DNA of 64,000 bases, from the NCBI RefSeq assembly GCF_024362695.1, contig NC_065415.1, positions 5,931,438-5,995,437 on the forward strand, read 5' to 3'. This DNA comes from Pectinophora gossypiella. Taxonomy: Eukaryota > Arthropoda > Insecta > Lepidoptera > Gelechiidae. The stretch's first letter is position 1; each line of letters starts with the position of its first letter. Made by a program: the position numbers and the translations under genes. Below, piece by piece: positions 9,241 through 20,303 of this stretch. The notes below the pieces were generated by a model that was not told the DNA's origin, ran no database searches, and saw nothing but the letters and a program-made list of their open reading frames with translations.

Positions 9241-10401
9241 TTGTGTGTTGTGTAAAGTGTTTGCATACTTTCAGAGCTTCTAAGATTTTATTTCGTTCTG
9301 TGTATCGGTGTACCGAAACATTATGTTCGTGTGAAAGTGTTGTATTTTATTTTGTGCACATTTTATTTGGATTTATTTGCTCCGGAAATTTTTGGTTGGT
9401 TTATTTTTGTAGTATTATTATTTATCTTTAAATGTTATTAATTACTTTGAGTGGTTTTGCTTCACGGCAAGAATAATTAATGTTTTGAATATTTTCGTAC
9501 TTGTAAGAAAAACATTAAATCTGTAAAATAAATTTATATCATTATGCTGTAAATTAATTGGTAAATTACAAAAAGACTTTCATAATAATTTCAAAATATT
9601 ATTCAACAGTAAAATATTTTACATAAATTATTCTAATTTCGAAAACATAGTCGCCTGGTACCTAACGACTTTATAGTCCAACACACCTAACTTCATTTTA
9701 TAGCCAATAGAAAGGTGTCGTAATTTATGTAGGTAAACGGTAACAATTTAATAATTGGTTGCACTCCATCAATATCATGTGTCGACAAATGCCTTTGCGT
9801 TATTGAAGCCGACTAGGCAGCTACTTATGTAGCCAGTATACGACTAGTCGGCTAAGCCTACCTCAGGCGGCGACGGGAGCGGCGAAATGATTAATTTCTT
9901 ATAGTATTAACTACCAAGTCTGTTTAATATCAACGGGAGCTTTCAATAACCATACTTTTATATTATCAAGAGGCGCGTATAAAGTTACAAGCGCGAATGT
10001 TAGAATTGAGAATGACCCTTCCGTCATTAGTTCAAATTTAGAATTCGACGAAAAGTTTTTTGATTGGGAAACTTTTAATAGAATTGTTTATTTTTTTAAG
10101 AATTATGTAGCCAGGCTCTTTTGTGCATTTTCCAATAAGTTTTATTTATTACCTAGTAAGATTGAAAGCGCTGTCGGATTTTGGATGGGTGACCGATTGG
10201 TCACTTTCCTTTTCCGACTGTTAAGTCAATTTTGGAAACTAAGTTTTCTAGTTTTATTTATTTAGGTCTCCCCTCATAACATTAACAGGCTCTCTATGTA
10301 ATTATGTGGGGAAATCGAAGGACCCGCGTTGGGTCAACCAGGTAGCATAATATAATAAAAGCATAGCTTCGCAACTCTAATTTGTTGAAGAAAATTTATG
10401 C
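9241..10401. other. AT-rich DNA with a small foldback
   Basis: No gene seen. A foldback at about 10174-10218 pairs GTCGG...GTGACC with GGTCAC...CCGAC around a GATT loop. Confidence 0.5.
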
Positions 10402-10477
10402 ACAGTAGCTCCATATTTGTCTGGCTAAGTAGTTAATGCTATTTGTGGCAAATGTACAATAAGTCACGTCAAAAAAA
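10402..10477 (+). mobile_element. Jockey-family 3' end fragment
   Basis: CCATATTTGTCTGGCTAAGT and the terminal CAATAAGTCACGTC-poly(A) match the 3' end of the full element with scattered substitutions. Only the last 75 or so bases remain. Confidence 0.75.
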
Positions 10478-10765
10478 CAATACTTAAACTACGTCTATTT
10501 CCCATCGGGGTAAGCAGAGATTAAAAAAGTTAAGTGTAAAATCAAATAAAGCAGTAACGGCGATAAAACTTAAACTACACATAAATATTGTTCAATAGGG
10601 CAGCTTCATTGCTCTAAAGTAATTTGAATTTTTAAGTATAAGTAATTGGTGTTGAGCTAAAGTTCAACTTTCTTTGAAAGAAGTTCGGTGAAGCGCGAGT
10701 ACTTAGTTCATCTGGCAATGGATGTTCCTCTGACTAGCCCAATTGGAATATAGTCGTGACTTTAC
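10478..10765. repeat. Two dispersed lepidopteran repeat fragments
   Basis: TTTCCCATCGGGGTAAGCAG (10499-10518) matches a block at 61230-61255. The 10590-10765 stretch (GAAGCGCGAGTACTTAGTTC ... CCCAATTGGAATATAGTCGT) is a sequence I recognise as common in moth genomes; its class is unclear to me. Confidence 0.45.
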
Positions 10766-10988
10766 CTATGTAATATCGTTGGGTTCTTTGCGACAAAGCC
10801 ACGAGAAAATACTTTCAGAAAGGCTATCATTACTTACCTACACGAATGTGTTATTTAGATAATATCACAAGTATTAGTTCAGGTTAGCATACAATAATTT
10901 GCTACAACCCACTGCTGGGTAGACCTATTCCACCACGTTTCTCTACTGCAGGTTACAAGCATAAACACACCATCTATGTTTGTCTCCT

Positions 10989-11121
10989 TTGTTGGTTGCC
11001 TGGAAGAAATTGCTCTAGAGCAATAAGGCCGCCCAAATTGTACTGTATTCATGTGTTATGTCTGATTGTTGAAATTTTAGTTCTGTGCAATAAAGTATAT
11101 TTGATTTGATTTGATTTGATC
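10989..11121 (+). mobile_element. LINE 3' end with TTGAT tail
   Basis: GTTGGTTGCCTGGAAGAAAT ... CAATAAGGCCGCC ... GCAATAAAGTATAT, then four TTGAT units. This is a common lepidopteran LINE 3' UTR, here 5'-truncated. A reverse-strand relative lies at 63238-63292. Confidence 0.7.
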
Positions 11122-11122
11122 T

Positions 11123-11230
11123 ACCTATCCGTCACAAGTTATTGGGTTTTTGAATTAACCCTCTCGGAAATCGAACCTGCGACATTCCGATGATCATAAA
11201 GCTAAACCGCTACGCCACAGCGCTCTAGCG
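11123..11230 (-). mobile_element. tRNA-derived SINE head (type E)
   Basis: Read on the minus strand, CTGTGGCGTAGCGGTTTAGC (box A-like) is followed by CGCAGGTTCGATTTCCGAGA (box B-like). It lacks a tRNA-length acceptor pairing, so it is a SINE head, not a tRNA gene. Confidence 0.55.
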
Positions 11231-11711
11231 CAGACAAGGGTACTTAAATCAAATCAAAACAATTCAATTCGGAGATTTATTTCCGAATAAGTGGAAGTAC
11301 GCACTGAGTAACGTTCTTACAATAAATATATATAAAAGCAGGTATCCCATATTTTTACCGGAATGGTGTTATTGACTCGGTAACTTTGTGAAGTTGGGGA
11401 AAACACGACGCAGCGAATGCGACTGCGACGGACATTCTTTCAAACTGCATCTGCTAGTACAAAGTTTAAAACTTCCGATATCTCCGGACTAAAAATACCG
11501 TTTGAAATATTATTTCCGAAATCATTTCCACTGTTGCAAACTTTGCTTCCAGAATTCTTATTTTTGAGCTCCAACTTTGCCTTTGTTAAATGATATCATA
11601 CACAATATAAACTCCTTTTTGAATAGGTAGAGTCACAACCCAACAATTAATATCTCGAAAACTCTAGTCGCCATATTACGAGTATCCATCAGACCAGCCT
11701 ATCGTCCAATT
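11231..11711. other. Unique AT-rich DNA
   Basis: No gene, long repeat or RNA feature recognised. Confidence 0.5.
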
Positions 11712-11860
11712 ACTATAAACATAGAAAAAGAAATAATACTACGTATAGAACGGCAACTCTCCGCTCCCTCCCCGGCGGCTGAGCTAGCTTTTCCTCTCCC
11801 CCTCGGTCTTACTTTAGTCTTTAATCGTATGTCAGACGTCACACACACAGATGCGCGCGT
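11712..11860 (-). mobile_element. MITE-like family X, copy 1 (partial)
   Basis: Inverted relative to the copy at 19795-20030. The shared blocks are ATACTACGTATAGAACGGCA, CTCGGTCTTACTTTAGTCTT and ACACACACAGATGCGCG. The end that reads GGGACACTTTATAC in the other copy is absent here. Confidence 0.65.
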
Positions 11861-13364
11861 ACGTTAATGTGTAGTAGTTTTTTGTAGTGAAGTGTCCGGG
11901 GTGTGCTAGAAGTCCAGAACAGGATATCGTGTCTTTAGGCCACGTGGTCACATGGTCGGTTTTTGAGACGTGCAGGAGCTCATGAATATAAGCAGTACGA
12001 AACAATTATTTTTTTTCCATTTCTACGTACGATGCATGGTTCCAACGCGCAACGCTATCAATCCCTTAATATTTCGTTTTTAACAAAAGTTTTCGAGGAG
12101 AACACTTAACATTTGTAATCTGAATGAAAAATGTTTGGTATTCGTAAAAAAAGTGGGACAAAATACAAAAATGCGTGCGTTAAAAATGCATTCCTAAATG
12201 AGCAATAAATGTTCGAAACCGAAAGGTTTTTGGGGTTTGGTCGTTGCACTGACAGACTGAGAAAAATATGTCGTGATGTAAAAATATTTTGCAAGGAACG
12301 TTGGATTGACGTCACTAGTGGATATTTCGTAAAATCCGTTTTGCCTGTCTACATGCTAAACGTACTAATACACCTTAACTGATATTGAAATACTACTCGT
12401 ATTACGGTCTCTTAGCAAATAAATATTGCAATGAAGTGGTCGACGCGAATAGCAAATTGTAATCACGTTTAAGAGACATACATCATATTTCTATTGTTCT
12501 AAGGTATTTCATTTAGTGAAACCCGTTAAAGTTTCAACCCAACGCTCCCTTACCTTTCTTTTCTTGGATGTCAATCATGAAAATGGAGGAAGCCTATTAT
12601 TCTTTTGAAAGCTTAAGCATTTACTTCAACGATTTACCATTCATAAAGAGAGAAAAGTAATGAAAACGCGACATGTTTTGTGTTGACGAAGAGATTTTGT
12701 TGGCGCTAGTTAAATGTTTAAGACCGTAGCATAATGAAGGAAAACAACTTTACGACAGTTTTCAATCGTTTATATGCAGTCTGACTGTACTAGGGTTACC
12801 ATACATTTCAGAAAAAAAAATCTGTTCTGTAAAATACTTTTATGTACTTAAATGATCAAATTAAGTGTCATGCTCTGTCGCGGGGCCACTACTGAATAAA
12901 ACCCCATTCGGTTGATTATTGCTAACATAGTCGCTGAGAAAAGTAGTAAGAATAAAAACAATCTTATAATAATTTATTGTGGACAAAAAGCTAATGTGTG
13001 CGACTCTTTCGGTCTTAAAACATTGTTTAATGTCTTACAAGTACAATGTTTATTCCGTCTATGAAAACTCACCTTCTCTTCTCAGTTCACAAAGTCACCA
13101 CACCGCATTTACTGTCATTAGGTCATTACGCAGAAGTAGACAGGGTAAATCTTTTTTTTTATATTATCAAATACATGTAGATACATAATAGGTACATCAC
13201 TAACAACAATTAAGCGCAGGAAAAATCGAAAAAATGGGTTAAGACCCCCAAAAGCAACCCTATGAAGGCAAGCGTTTTTTTTAATTGAATTATATTTACA
13301 ACAGCAACAGTGTACAATTCAATAAAACTATCTGGAATATACCTATATGCTACAATACATAAGT
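11861..13364. other. Unique AT-rich DNA
   Basis: No convincing gene. Open frames at 12106-12315 and 12979-13188 are short with no recognisable domain. Confidence 0.5.
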
Positions 13365-13806
13365 AGCCTATATACGTCCCACTGGTGGGCACAGGCCACC
13401 ACGCAATCAACCGGAGGGGGTATGGAGCTTGCTCCACCACGCTGCTCCATTAAGGGTTCGTTGGTGTTTGGTTTAGTAGCCGGGTACTAACGGCTTAACG
13501 TGCCTTCCGAAGCACGGAATCATCTTTCTTTTTTGGGTGGTTTAGCCTGCGATGTCCTACCCATCATCGCTCTTGTCGGTGTAGCATTCTCCATTCTTGT
13601 CTATCAAAGGCCCATTCCTTCACTTCCTTATAAAACACGACGTTCACCTTCTCTTTGATCTGTTCCATGTAAGCTCTTCTTGGTCTTCCCCTTCCTCTCT
13701 TTCCTTGTAGCTCGGTGCCCTAGCCAAACAAAGGATACTTATACTGTAAATATCATTCCGAACCTCCAGATCGTGAGCCCAACGTTCTAACCACTAGACC
13801 ACAGAC
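13365..13806 (-). mobile_element. SINE type A interrupted by a LINE fragment
   Basis: On the minus strand the head (about 13724-13806, CTAGTGGTTAGAACGTTGGG) and the body and tail (13365-13556, including the GTGCCTTCCGAAGCACGG core complement and the CCCACTGGTGGGCA tail) belong to one type A SINE. Between them sits foreign sequence of about 165 bp. The tail reads GCCCACCAGTGGGACGTATA, one change from other copies. Confidence 0.75.
13557..13723 (-). mobile_element. LINE reverse-transcriptase C-terminal fragment nested in a SINE
   Basis: The minus-strand reading matches the fragments at 41030-41290 and 62575-62815: GGAAGGGGAAGACCAAGAAG and an end in CGACAAGAGCG. These encode the basic GKRGRGRPR-type tail followed by the end of a LINE reverse transcriptase. 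It is 5'-truncated and diverged. Confidence 0.6.
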
Positions 13807-14117
13807 GCTGTTACATACTAAAATTTTACAAAAAATATCAATGTAAGTACCACACAACATTTATCAGTCTAGTTATTGAAGTCGTCTACTCTTTCACTGT
13901 TTTCTTCTAATAGTTTCTTTCACTCACAAATACATAAAGTACTACTTAAGCTGCAAAATAAAAAAAAATACACAATCGTATCTAAAGACGTAACACAATA
14001 CAATATTTCGTAGCAATTGCCTACGAAGACGAGAACTGGGTATAATGTGCGTCCTGTTAATAAACTGCAGATCTATTTACCCGGCAGAGCAAAAAGGAGG
14101 GTTATGTGTTTGTTCGC
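13807..14117. other. Unique AT-rich DNA
   Basis: Nothing recognised. Confidence 0.5.
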
Positions 14118-14300
14118 TAATGCGTTTTCGGAGGTATATGCCCATCCAATACAGGTTATTGGGCTGGTTTTCCCTTCGCGGGTAGGACGGTCAGACAGGC
14201 AGTCGCTTCTGTAAAAAAAAATGGACCTGTCAAATCTTCAGGTTAGGTAAACGGAACCTGTGAGAAACGGGATAATGCTAGGGAGATGATGATGATGTGT
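14118..14300 (+). mobile_element. SINE type D 3' half
   Basis: AATGCGTTTTCGGAGGTATA ... GACAGGCAGTCGCTTCTGTA ... CCTGTCAAATCTTCAGGTTA and a GATGATGATGATG end match the complement of 17712-17870 and 56734-57038. The tRNA-like head is missing. Confidence 0.7.
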
Positions 14301-14310
14301 TTGACTGCTA

Positions 14311-14760
14311 CGTATGTGGGTCGTTCTTCTTTTTTATCGACAATAAAAAGACATTTTCCCAATTAATCGGACTTAACATCTTTAAAATTATAACGGCAAT
14401 AAATATTTTAAAACATCATATAAAGATCTGTCCGTAAAGGACTATTTAGTGGTTCTCTTTATCTTGGTAACATACTTTTCTTTGCAGGCGCATTCCATAA
14501 AATATTGTGACAGAGTGGCCCTTTTCATCGGAGACAGCATTTCAATATACCACTCTGTCACAAAATTTTGTGAAAAACAATGAAGCTACGTTAATAACTA
14601 ATTGAGGAACCGATTAGTATTTTGCTCGTATTTTGAGTATAATAAGATAACTATATTTTTGGACAATGGAAACATGAAATAAAATTATAAAACATAACTT
14701 ATTAAAAGCAGTACGTAAGACAGATCATTGTCGATAAAAAAGAAGAACGACCCATGTATG
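14311..14760. mobile_element. DNA element with 27-bp perfect inverted repeats
   Basis: 14318-14344 and 14727-14753 are exact reverse complements (each contains GGGTCGTTCTTC and TTATCGACAAT), and similarity continues outward for about seven bases. The roughly 380-bp interior has no long reading frame but carries a second inverted repeat, TTGTGACAGAGTGG (about 14503-14516) facing CCACTCTGTCACAA (about 14549-14562). It looks like a non-autonomous element with another palindromic element inside it. No clear target-site duplication is seen. Confidence 0.75.
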
Positions 14761-15056
14761 TAAACATCACTATTCCGAATCACACTCTAAAACAAGAAAA
14801 TAGGTATAGACCTATTTTCTGTTGTGTGATTTTTCCGTAGTCGAGATTTTAAACTTATATTTTTTAACTTTTGTATATGCAAAATATTCAGAATAACTTA
14901 TAATTTAATTAATAGTACCTACTCAAAATGTGTTTCCTGGTCGCATGTATAAATAACTAAACTTAATGTTATATGGAAGCTTCCGTGGTTCTCTTTGTGT
15001 GTGGTGCTATAGATTCAGGTTACTTGGTTAATTCGGGTTATTTGATTTACGATAAC

Positions 15057-15346
15057 ATCCTCCGTGGTCTAGTGGATTGGAAGTCTGGGTTCGATTCCCG
15101 ATGGGGACAATGTCGAAATCACTTTGTGAGACTGCCCTTTGTTTGGTGAGGACTTTGCAGGCTTGAATCATCTGATTACGGTACTTTAAGCTGTTGGTTT
15201 CGTCTATTAGCCGTAAATACACCTCCACCAACCCGTAGTAATGTTCCACGCGTGGTGGAGTATGCTCCATACACCCTCCCCGGTTGATTGAGCCGACACC
15301 TGTGCCCAGCAGTGGGACGTATATAGGCTATTTATATATGTTATGT
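15057..15346 (+). mobile_element. SINE type A with internal deletions
   Basis: A tRNA-like head (CCTCCGTGGTCTAGTGG, GGGTTCGATTCCCGATGGGG) with a deletion between box A and box B, a body lacking the GTGCTTCGG core, and the CCCAGCAGTGGGACGTATAT tail. Imperfect target-site duplications flank it: ATTTGATTTACGATAAC (15040-15056) and ATCTGATTTACGGAAC (15347-15362). Confidence 0.85.
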
Positions 15347-15554
15347 ATCTGATTTACGGAACAGATGCTATATACATGCTTAGGTTGGTAAAATTAAGCA
15401 AAATTTGAAATATAACATTTATATTCGTAACGTTACATTTTCGTACATATAATTACCCTTTTTACAAAGTTTCTGTTTAATCACTCTCTTAAAATTATTA
15501 TTGTAAATTGTCTACAATACGTCCAACAACTGGGTATCTTAACTGGAGGAGCTA

Positions 15555-15680
15555 TACAGGCTGTTAGTGACATCGTAACGAATACAGAAGAGATGAATCA
15601 GACCACGATTCTGAGTTAATATGAAGTGAAGTCTGAATCATGCCTTAAAGTTTTCGTTACGATGTCACTAACACCCTGTA
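15555..15680. mobile_element. 126-bp MITE with 28-bp inverted repeats
   Basis: 15555-15582 and 15653-15680 are reverse complements with one mismatch (TACAGGCTGTTAGTGACATC on the left against TACAGGGTGTTAGTGACATC read inward from the right). The remaining 70 bases are unique and non-coding. A half copy lies at 574-642. Confidence 0.85.
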
Positions 15681-16012
15681 TTGCTTCACTGTGTGTTGGT
15701 ACAGAAAAACGTAACACTAACAATGCAACCTAAAATGTAATATGCGAAACGAATACCTGGAACAGACTATATGCAAATAATGTGTTACATTACTTATACA
15801 ACCTTCAATAACGAAGAAAATAGTGGTAAATTCAGACGACATTTTCTATTTCTGTTCGGTTAAATCGTTCGCGTGTAGTAGTAGTACCTAAACCGTTCAA
15901 TGCACTTTACGTTACAAGAGAAACTCGACGAGATCTCACTAACTTTCGGATGTTTCAGAACGTAGGCCCTACTACGGTTCAGAATCTCCTTTAAAAATCA
16001 ATTTTATAAGAC
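15681..16012. other. Unique AT-rich DNA
   Basis: Nothing recognised. Confidence 0.5.
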
Positions 16013-16212
16013 TTCGCTTAACGTGCCTTCCGAAGCACGGATCATCTTACTTTTGGACAATCAGGTGATCAGCCTGTAATGTCCTAACCAAACCCTAGTT
16101 TGGTTATCCTAGTTTGGGAGTTTGATTTTAGTGATTTGTCCCCGCCGGGATTCGAACCCAGGACCTCCGGATCGTGAGCAAAACGCTCAACCACTGGACC
16201 ACGGAGGCCGTT
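16013..16212 (-). mobile_element. SINE head and core (type A/B), minus strand
   Basis: The minus strand reads CCTCCGTGGTCCAGTGGTTG, then CTGGGTTCGAATCCCGGCGG, and ends at the core complement AACGTGCCTTCCGAAGCACG (16020-16039). The tail that would tell A from B is absent. A duplicated CTAGTTTGG-type expansion lies at about 16095-16120. Confidence 0.75.
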
Positions 16213-16378
16213 ACCCGGGTCCCGGTTACTACTTACTGATGTAAGGACGCAGTCGTTACATGAGTCATGTCAGGGGCCTATGGCGGCTCAATAATAACAC
16301 TGACACCAGGGTTGATGGGGTTGGTAATCCACCTCACAACCCACACGACAGAAGAAGATAAGACTTCGCATATTACGC
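16213..16378 (+). mobile_element. SINE type B 3' half, plus strand
   Basis: TCCCGGTTACTACTTACTGA ... CAGTCGTTACATGAGTCATG ... ACACCAGGGTTGATGGGGTT ... GAAGAAGATA. It abuts the minus-strand head directly, giving a head-to-body inverted junction. Confidence 0.8.
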
Positions 16379-17111
16379 TGTTCATAAGCGGGAAAAGAAA
16401 TATCAAAATCATCATATTTCTAGCGTTATCCATCCTTACCTAACCAATATAACCTAAACGTAACATGACATAAGTAAATTGCCTTAAAAAGATATAATCT
16501 TTTTTTTTTAGTTTGTGAGGTTTAAAAGAGGCTCGCTTCTCTGTCAGTGAAAGGTAGGCTTCTGCTTCAATGACAAATGTGTGGCTTTGCTAAATCACAT
16601 TCACTTCTAAAATATTATTAAACCATCCTTTCTTTCAAATAGAGTTTCTGTGTATTTTACACTACAAACTATTATATTTTGGGACAACCAAACTTGACCA
16701 AACTTTCACAAGTTACGATCGAGTTACAATCGTAACCTTAGCCGATAGTAACAACAGTTTTCTAGTAAACATGTAGTTTTGAAACTAGTGCTGAAAATAA
16801 AAATGTCCGTTCAGAGGAAGAGTGATTTATGATTGGTTCGAGTTTGCCCGTAGTGAATAGATGGTTGTTTTCGGATTCTACGGGAGATTGGTCGCCTCCG
16901 TGCGTAGCTTTGCCATTGATGAATTTGTTACTCTCTGTGTTTAGGAATTTACTACACGATTTGATTCGTAGCCTCACGTAACTTGATAGAGACTCTTGAA
17001 ACACGATGAAACCCTGTTTGAGCCATCACTACTCTGTCAAGCACAGAGTATCCTTATAAAAAATCTACCTTTCTCTCTCTGTAGCATTCATTAGGCCACT
17101 AAACTTGTTCT
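16379..17111. other. Unique DNA with one weak open frame
   Basis: A minus-strand frame at 16762-17004 (80 codons, GTG start) has no recognisable domain. Otherwise nothing. Confidence 0.4.
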
Positions 17112-17404
17112 TGTCTCGTGTGGGTTGTGAGGTGGATTACCAACCTCATCAACCCTGGTCTCAAGGTTACTATTGAGCCGCCAAAAGCCCCTGACATGAC
17201 TCATGTAACGACTACGTACTTACATTAGTAAGTAGTAACCGGCACCAACGGTTTAACGTGCCTTCCGAAGCACGGATTATCTTACTTTCGGATAATCAGG
17301 TGATCAGCATGTAATGTCCTACACACTACAGATCACAAAGTGATTTTTGTGATATGTCCCCACCGGGATTCGAACCCGGGACCTCCGGATCGTGAGCCCA
17401 AAGT
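17112..17404 (-). mobile_element. SINE type B, nearly complete
   Basis: From the right, on the minus strand: box B-like CCGGGTTCGAATCCCGGTGG, the core (complement of AACGTGCCTTCCGAAGCACG, 17262-17281) and the type B tail (complement of CATGACTCATGTAACGACTA and ACCTCATCAACCCTGG). Box A is truncated. Confidence 0.85.
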
Positions 17405-17711
17405 TTAGGCCTTTATCAGGCCTCTATTTCACTAGGACCGAATGGTAGTACAACCAAAGGGAAATTATTCGGGACAAAGTTACGCTACCAAGTGAGGTAT
17501 CCTTTGTACAACTGCAATGACTCTTATTTTCATCCAATGAAACTACATATTCTAATGCGTAAAGCTGTAAGTTCTTAATCCTGTAAACTGTGTTGGTGGC
17601 TATACTTTACGTACATACGTATAGAGAGTACGTTTTACAATCATTCCATAATTTCAGCAATGATGTACAAAACACCATATCGTCTCTCTAGCGTAATCCC
17701 GTTCTTGACGA
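17405..17711. other. Unique AT-rich DNA
   Basis: Nothing recognised. Confidence 0.5.
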
Positions 17712-17870
17712 GGTCCGCTTACCTAACCTGAAGATTTGACAGGTCCGGTTTTTACAGAAGGGACTGCTTGTCTGACCTCCCATCACGCGTGAAGGGAAAA
17801 CAAGCTCGACACAGGTTAGGCCACAACGCATTTCTCGTGGTGTGTAGGTTTCCTCACGATATTTTGTTAT
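17712..17870 (-). mobile_element. SINE type D 3' half
   Basis: GTCCGCTTACCTAACCTGAA ... TTTACAGAAGGGACTGCTTG ... AACGCATTTCTCGTGG is the complement of the 14118-14300 fragment. Confidence 0.75.
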
Positions 17871-17921
17871 AATTTGTTGTTGCTGTTATAGTTATGTTAA
17901 TATAATAAGTACCTCCGTAAC

Positions 17922-18252
17922 AGCCTCCGTGGTCTAGTGGTTAGAGCGTTAGGCTCACGATCTGGAGGTCCGGGTTCGATTCCCGATGGGGACATTGTCG
18001 AAATCACTTTGTGAGACTGTCCTTTGTTTGGTAAGGACTTTTCAGGCTTGAATCACCTGATTGTCCGAAAAAGTAAGATGATTCCGTGCTTCGGAGGGCA
18101 CGTTAAGCCGTTGGTCCCGGCTATTAGCCGTAAAAACACCTCCACCAACCCGCAGTGGAGCAGCGTGGTGGAGTATGCTCCATATCCCCTCCGGTTGATT
18201 GAGGGGAGGCCTGTGCCCAGCAGTGGGACGTATATAGGCTGTTTATGTATGT
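17922..18252 (+). mobile_element. SINE type A, full length (331 bp)
   Basis: This is the best reference copy. The tRNA-derived head (17922-17995) has box A TGGTCTAGTGG and box B GGTTCGATTCC. The body includes GTGCTTCGGAGGGCACGTTA (18089-18108). The tail ends GCCCAGCAGTGGGACGTATA. 18-bp target-site duplications with two mismatches flank it (17904-17921 and 18253-18270, AATAAGTACCT...). RNA polymerase III should transcribe it from the A/B boxes, and it depends on a LINE for reverse transcription (family knowledge). Confidence 0.93.
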
Positions 18253-18270
18253 AATAAGTACCTACGTTAC

Positions 18271-18837
18271 GCAATGTAGGTAATCACAGAGACAATTAAA
18301 ACTGTAACCTAAAATTAATGTGGGGTGCGACTATAAGATGATTTTCATTTGTAAAAGCGTCAACAAAACAAATAATGGTGTAAGTCGGTAATAGCTGGTT
18401 AATAATCATTATATTTCCTATTTTCTCGTCGTAATAATATTTCCACCGTCACACTTTAAAAGAAGTTTCAAAACATAGAATTACACAATAAAACCTCACA
18501 GTTCAGAGTTCAATATAAAAGGCAAAATCCAGCAGAGCAAAAATGTTGGGACTGAAAAACCTGAAGCCGCAAATGGCAACGATTTATGAAAACGTCCCAA
18601 TTTTCCGTACGGTCTGTTTTTTCACCGGACGAATATTTTCATTTAGTGCCAGAGTGATTTATTGCAGTAGGTCAAGTTTTTATTCCTGAAATTCTCTACG
18701 TTTTAGTAGTGGTAGCAAGTTGGTAAAAACTTGTTTATTCACTTTCATTTGAAATAAATGACGTCACTTTTTGGCAGATTTGGTCACCTAAAGTGTCCTT
18801 CGTTTTCAATAGTCTCAAAAATAAACGAAAAACGTCA
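18271..18837. other. Unique AT-rich DNA
   Basis: Nothing recognised. Confidence 0.5.
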
Positions 18838-19002
18838 TCATCATCAGCCGTACGACGCCCACTGCTGGGCATAGGCCTCCCCCAAGGATCTCCACGACGA
18901 TCGGTCCTGCGCTGCCCGGATCCAGCGGCTTCCCGCGACCTTCACCAGATCGTCGGTCCACCTTGTAGCGGGCCTACCCACTGCGCGTCGTCCGACACGT
19001 AA
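18838..19002 (-). mobile_element. RTE-like LINE 3' end fragment
   Basis: This is the complement of the end of the RTE-like copy at 60.9-61.2 kb: CATCATCATCAGCCGTACGA, CCCAAGGATCTCCACGACGA, GACCTTCACCAGATCGTCGG. The minus strand would encode the C-terminal region ending near AQQW. The 5' end is truncated in the GRR-rich segment. Confidence 0.85.
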
Positions 19003-19794
19003 CTTACCTAATACGCAACAAATAAACAGACATGTAGGAACCGAAATTGTTTCCGATTCAGGTAAAGAAAAGTTTGTGTCATGTATGAATTTTGGATTTT
19101 TATGTTGACCATACAGTTATTATTCGTTGTTATGTTTTTATCCTATTTCTTGCCCTCTGTTTATTTGTACAATAACTATTTTTAGACTCATAAGGCAGCT
19201 TTATTCTGGGCATTTCGTCGCATTTTTATCTTGTGATGTGGATGACCAACCTCAATCTTAACAGCCCGCAGTTATGGAAAAGACATTTTAGTACTTGAGT
19301 ATATTTCGAAACATAATGCTGTCGAAATGAAATATTGTGACTCAGGTATCAGTCGCGTACTATACAGGAGCTATATTTTAAAACGAAAGAACGAAAAATA
19401 AATATTTTTATAGAGTAACTTGAGAATGCGGGTGTAAACAGGACCACCCACCGCATATTTACTGCTTTGCAAATTTAATTGACTTCTATATACTTTTATT
19501 TGCTTTCTTTATACTTAATAATATACTTTTGTGCCGCTTCACAATGGAATTGATAGTTATTTCTCAGCGATGTGATTTGAGATTACTAGTTTGGCAATAA
19601 ACGATCTTAATGTTTTATGACATTTTGCGTAGTATAAGGCGACGATCACAATTGACCTTACAGTGCATGAAATAAGGCCTACATAGCTCCCAGTATAAAA
19701 AAGGGGTTGTATTCCGTAAGCTTCTCAATTTTCATCTCAATACGTAGGTACAACTTTTTTTATATCAAATAATATTTTTATCTACGTCACATCG
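19003..19794. other. Unique AT-rich DNA
   Basis: Nothing recognised. Confidence 0.5.
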
Positions 19795-20030
19795 TCGTCA
19801 CAGCCGGGACACTTTATACAAAATACCTTGTTTTATACAGGCATTACACATTGACGTTATCGTACACGCGCATCTGTGTGTGTAACGTATGACGCCCTTA
19901 CGATTGAAGACTAAAGTAAGACCGAGGGCGGTGAGGTAACCCTAGCTCAGCTTCTGGTGGGGAGCGGAGAGTTGCCATTCTATACGTAGTATTACTTCTT
20001 ATTCTATGGCTATGTGTATACACGTCAGAG
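19795..20030 (+). mobile_element. MITE-like family X, copy 2
   Basis: Left edge CCGGGACACTTTATACAAAA; right edge GAGAGTTGCCATTCTATACG and TAGTATTACTTCTTATTCTA. The interior shares CGCGCATCTGTGTGTGTAAC and GACTAAAGTAAGACCGAGGG with copy 1. Exact termini are uncertain. Confidence 0.65.
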
Positions 20031-20230
20031 ACATTGCTGGTGCCTACTTGTAAATATGTGGCTTAAAAGCTATTCCAGACTTAGGCAGTACGGCTTAGGA
20101 CAAATATAATAAAATTTAAATAAGTCAACACCGCTTCATTCCATTACGAATATTACGCGACCGGAGCGGTGCCGAGCGGTAGTGTTGCTTATATTCGACT
20201 ATTATATCGAGTTAAGAAATGAGGAAGAAA

Positions 20231-20303
20231 AGAGCCCTCACCGCTCACCATTGGTCCGGTCAAGTAGTCTATGACAAACAAGACAAATCTACAATTAAAA
20301 AAA
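20231..20303 (+). mobile_element. Jockey-family 3' end fragment
   Basis: AGAGCCCTCACCGCTCACCA ... TTGGTCCGGTCAAGTAGT ... AAATCTACAATTAAAAAAAC parallels the 3' UTR of the full element, with the TAAGTCACGTC block lost. Confidence 0.65.

Noticed and set aside
17922..17995. tRNA gene
   Set aside because: Box A and box B are present but the segment is continuous with a SINE body, recurs as the head of several repeats and does not show acceptor-stem pairing.
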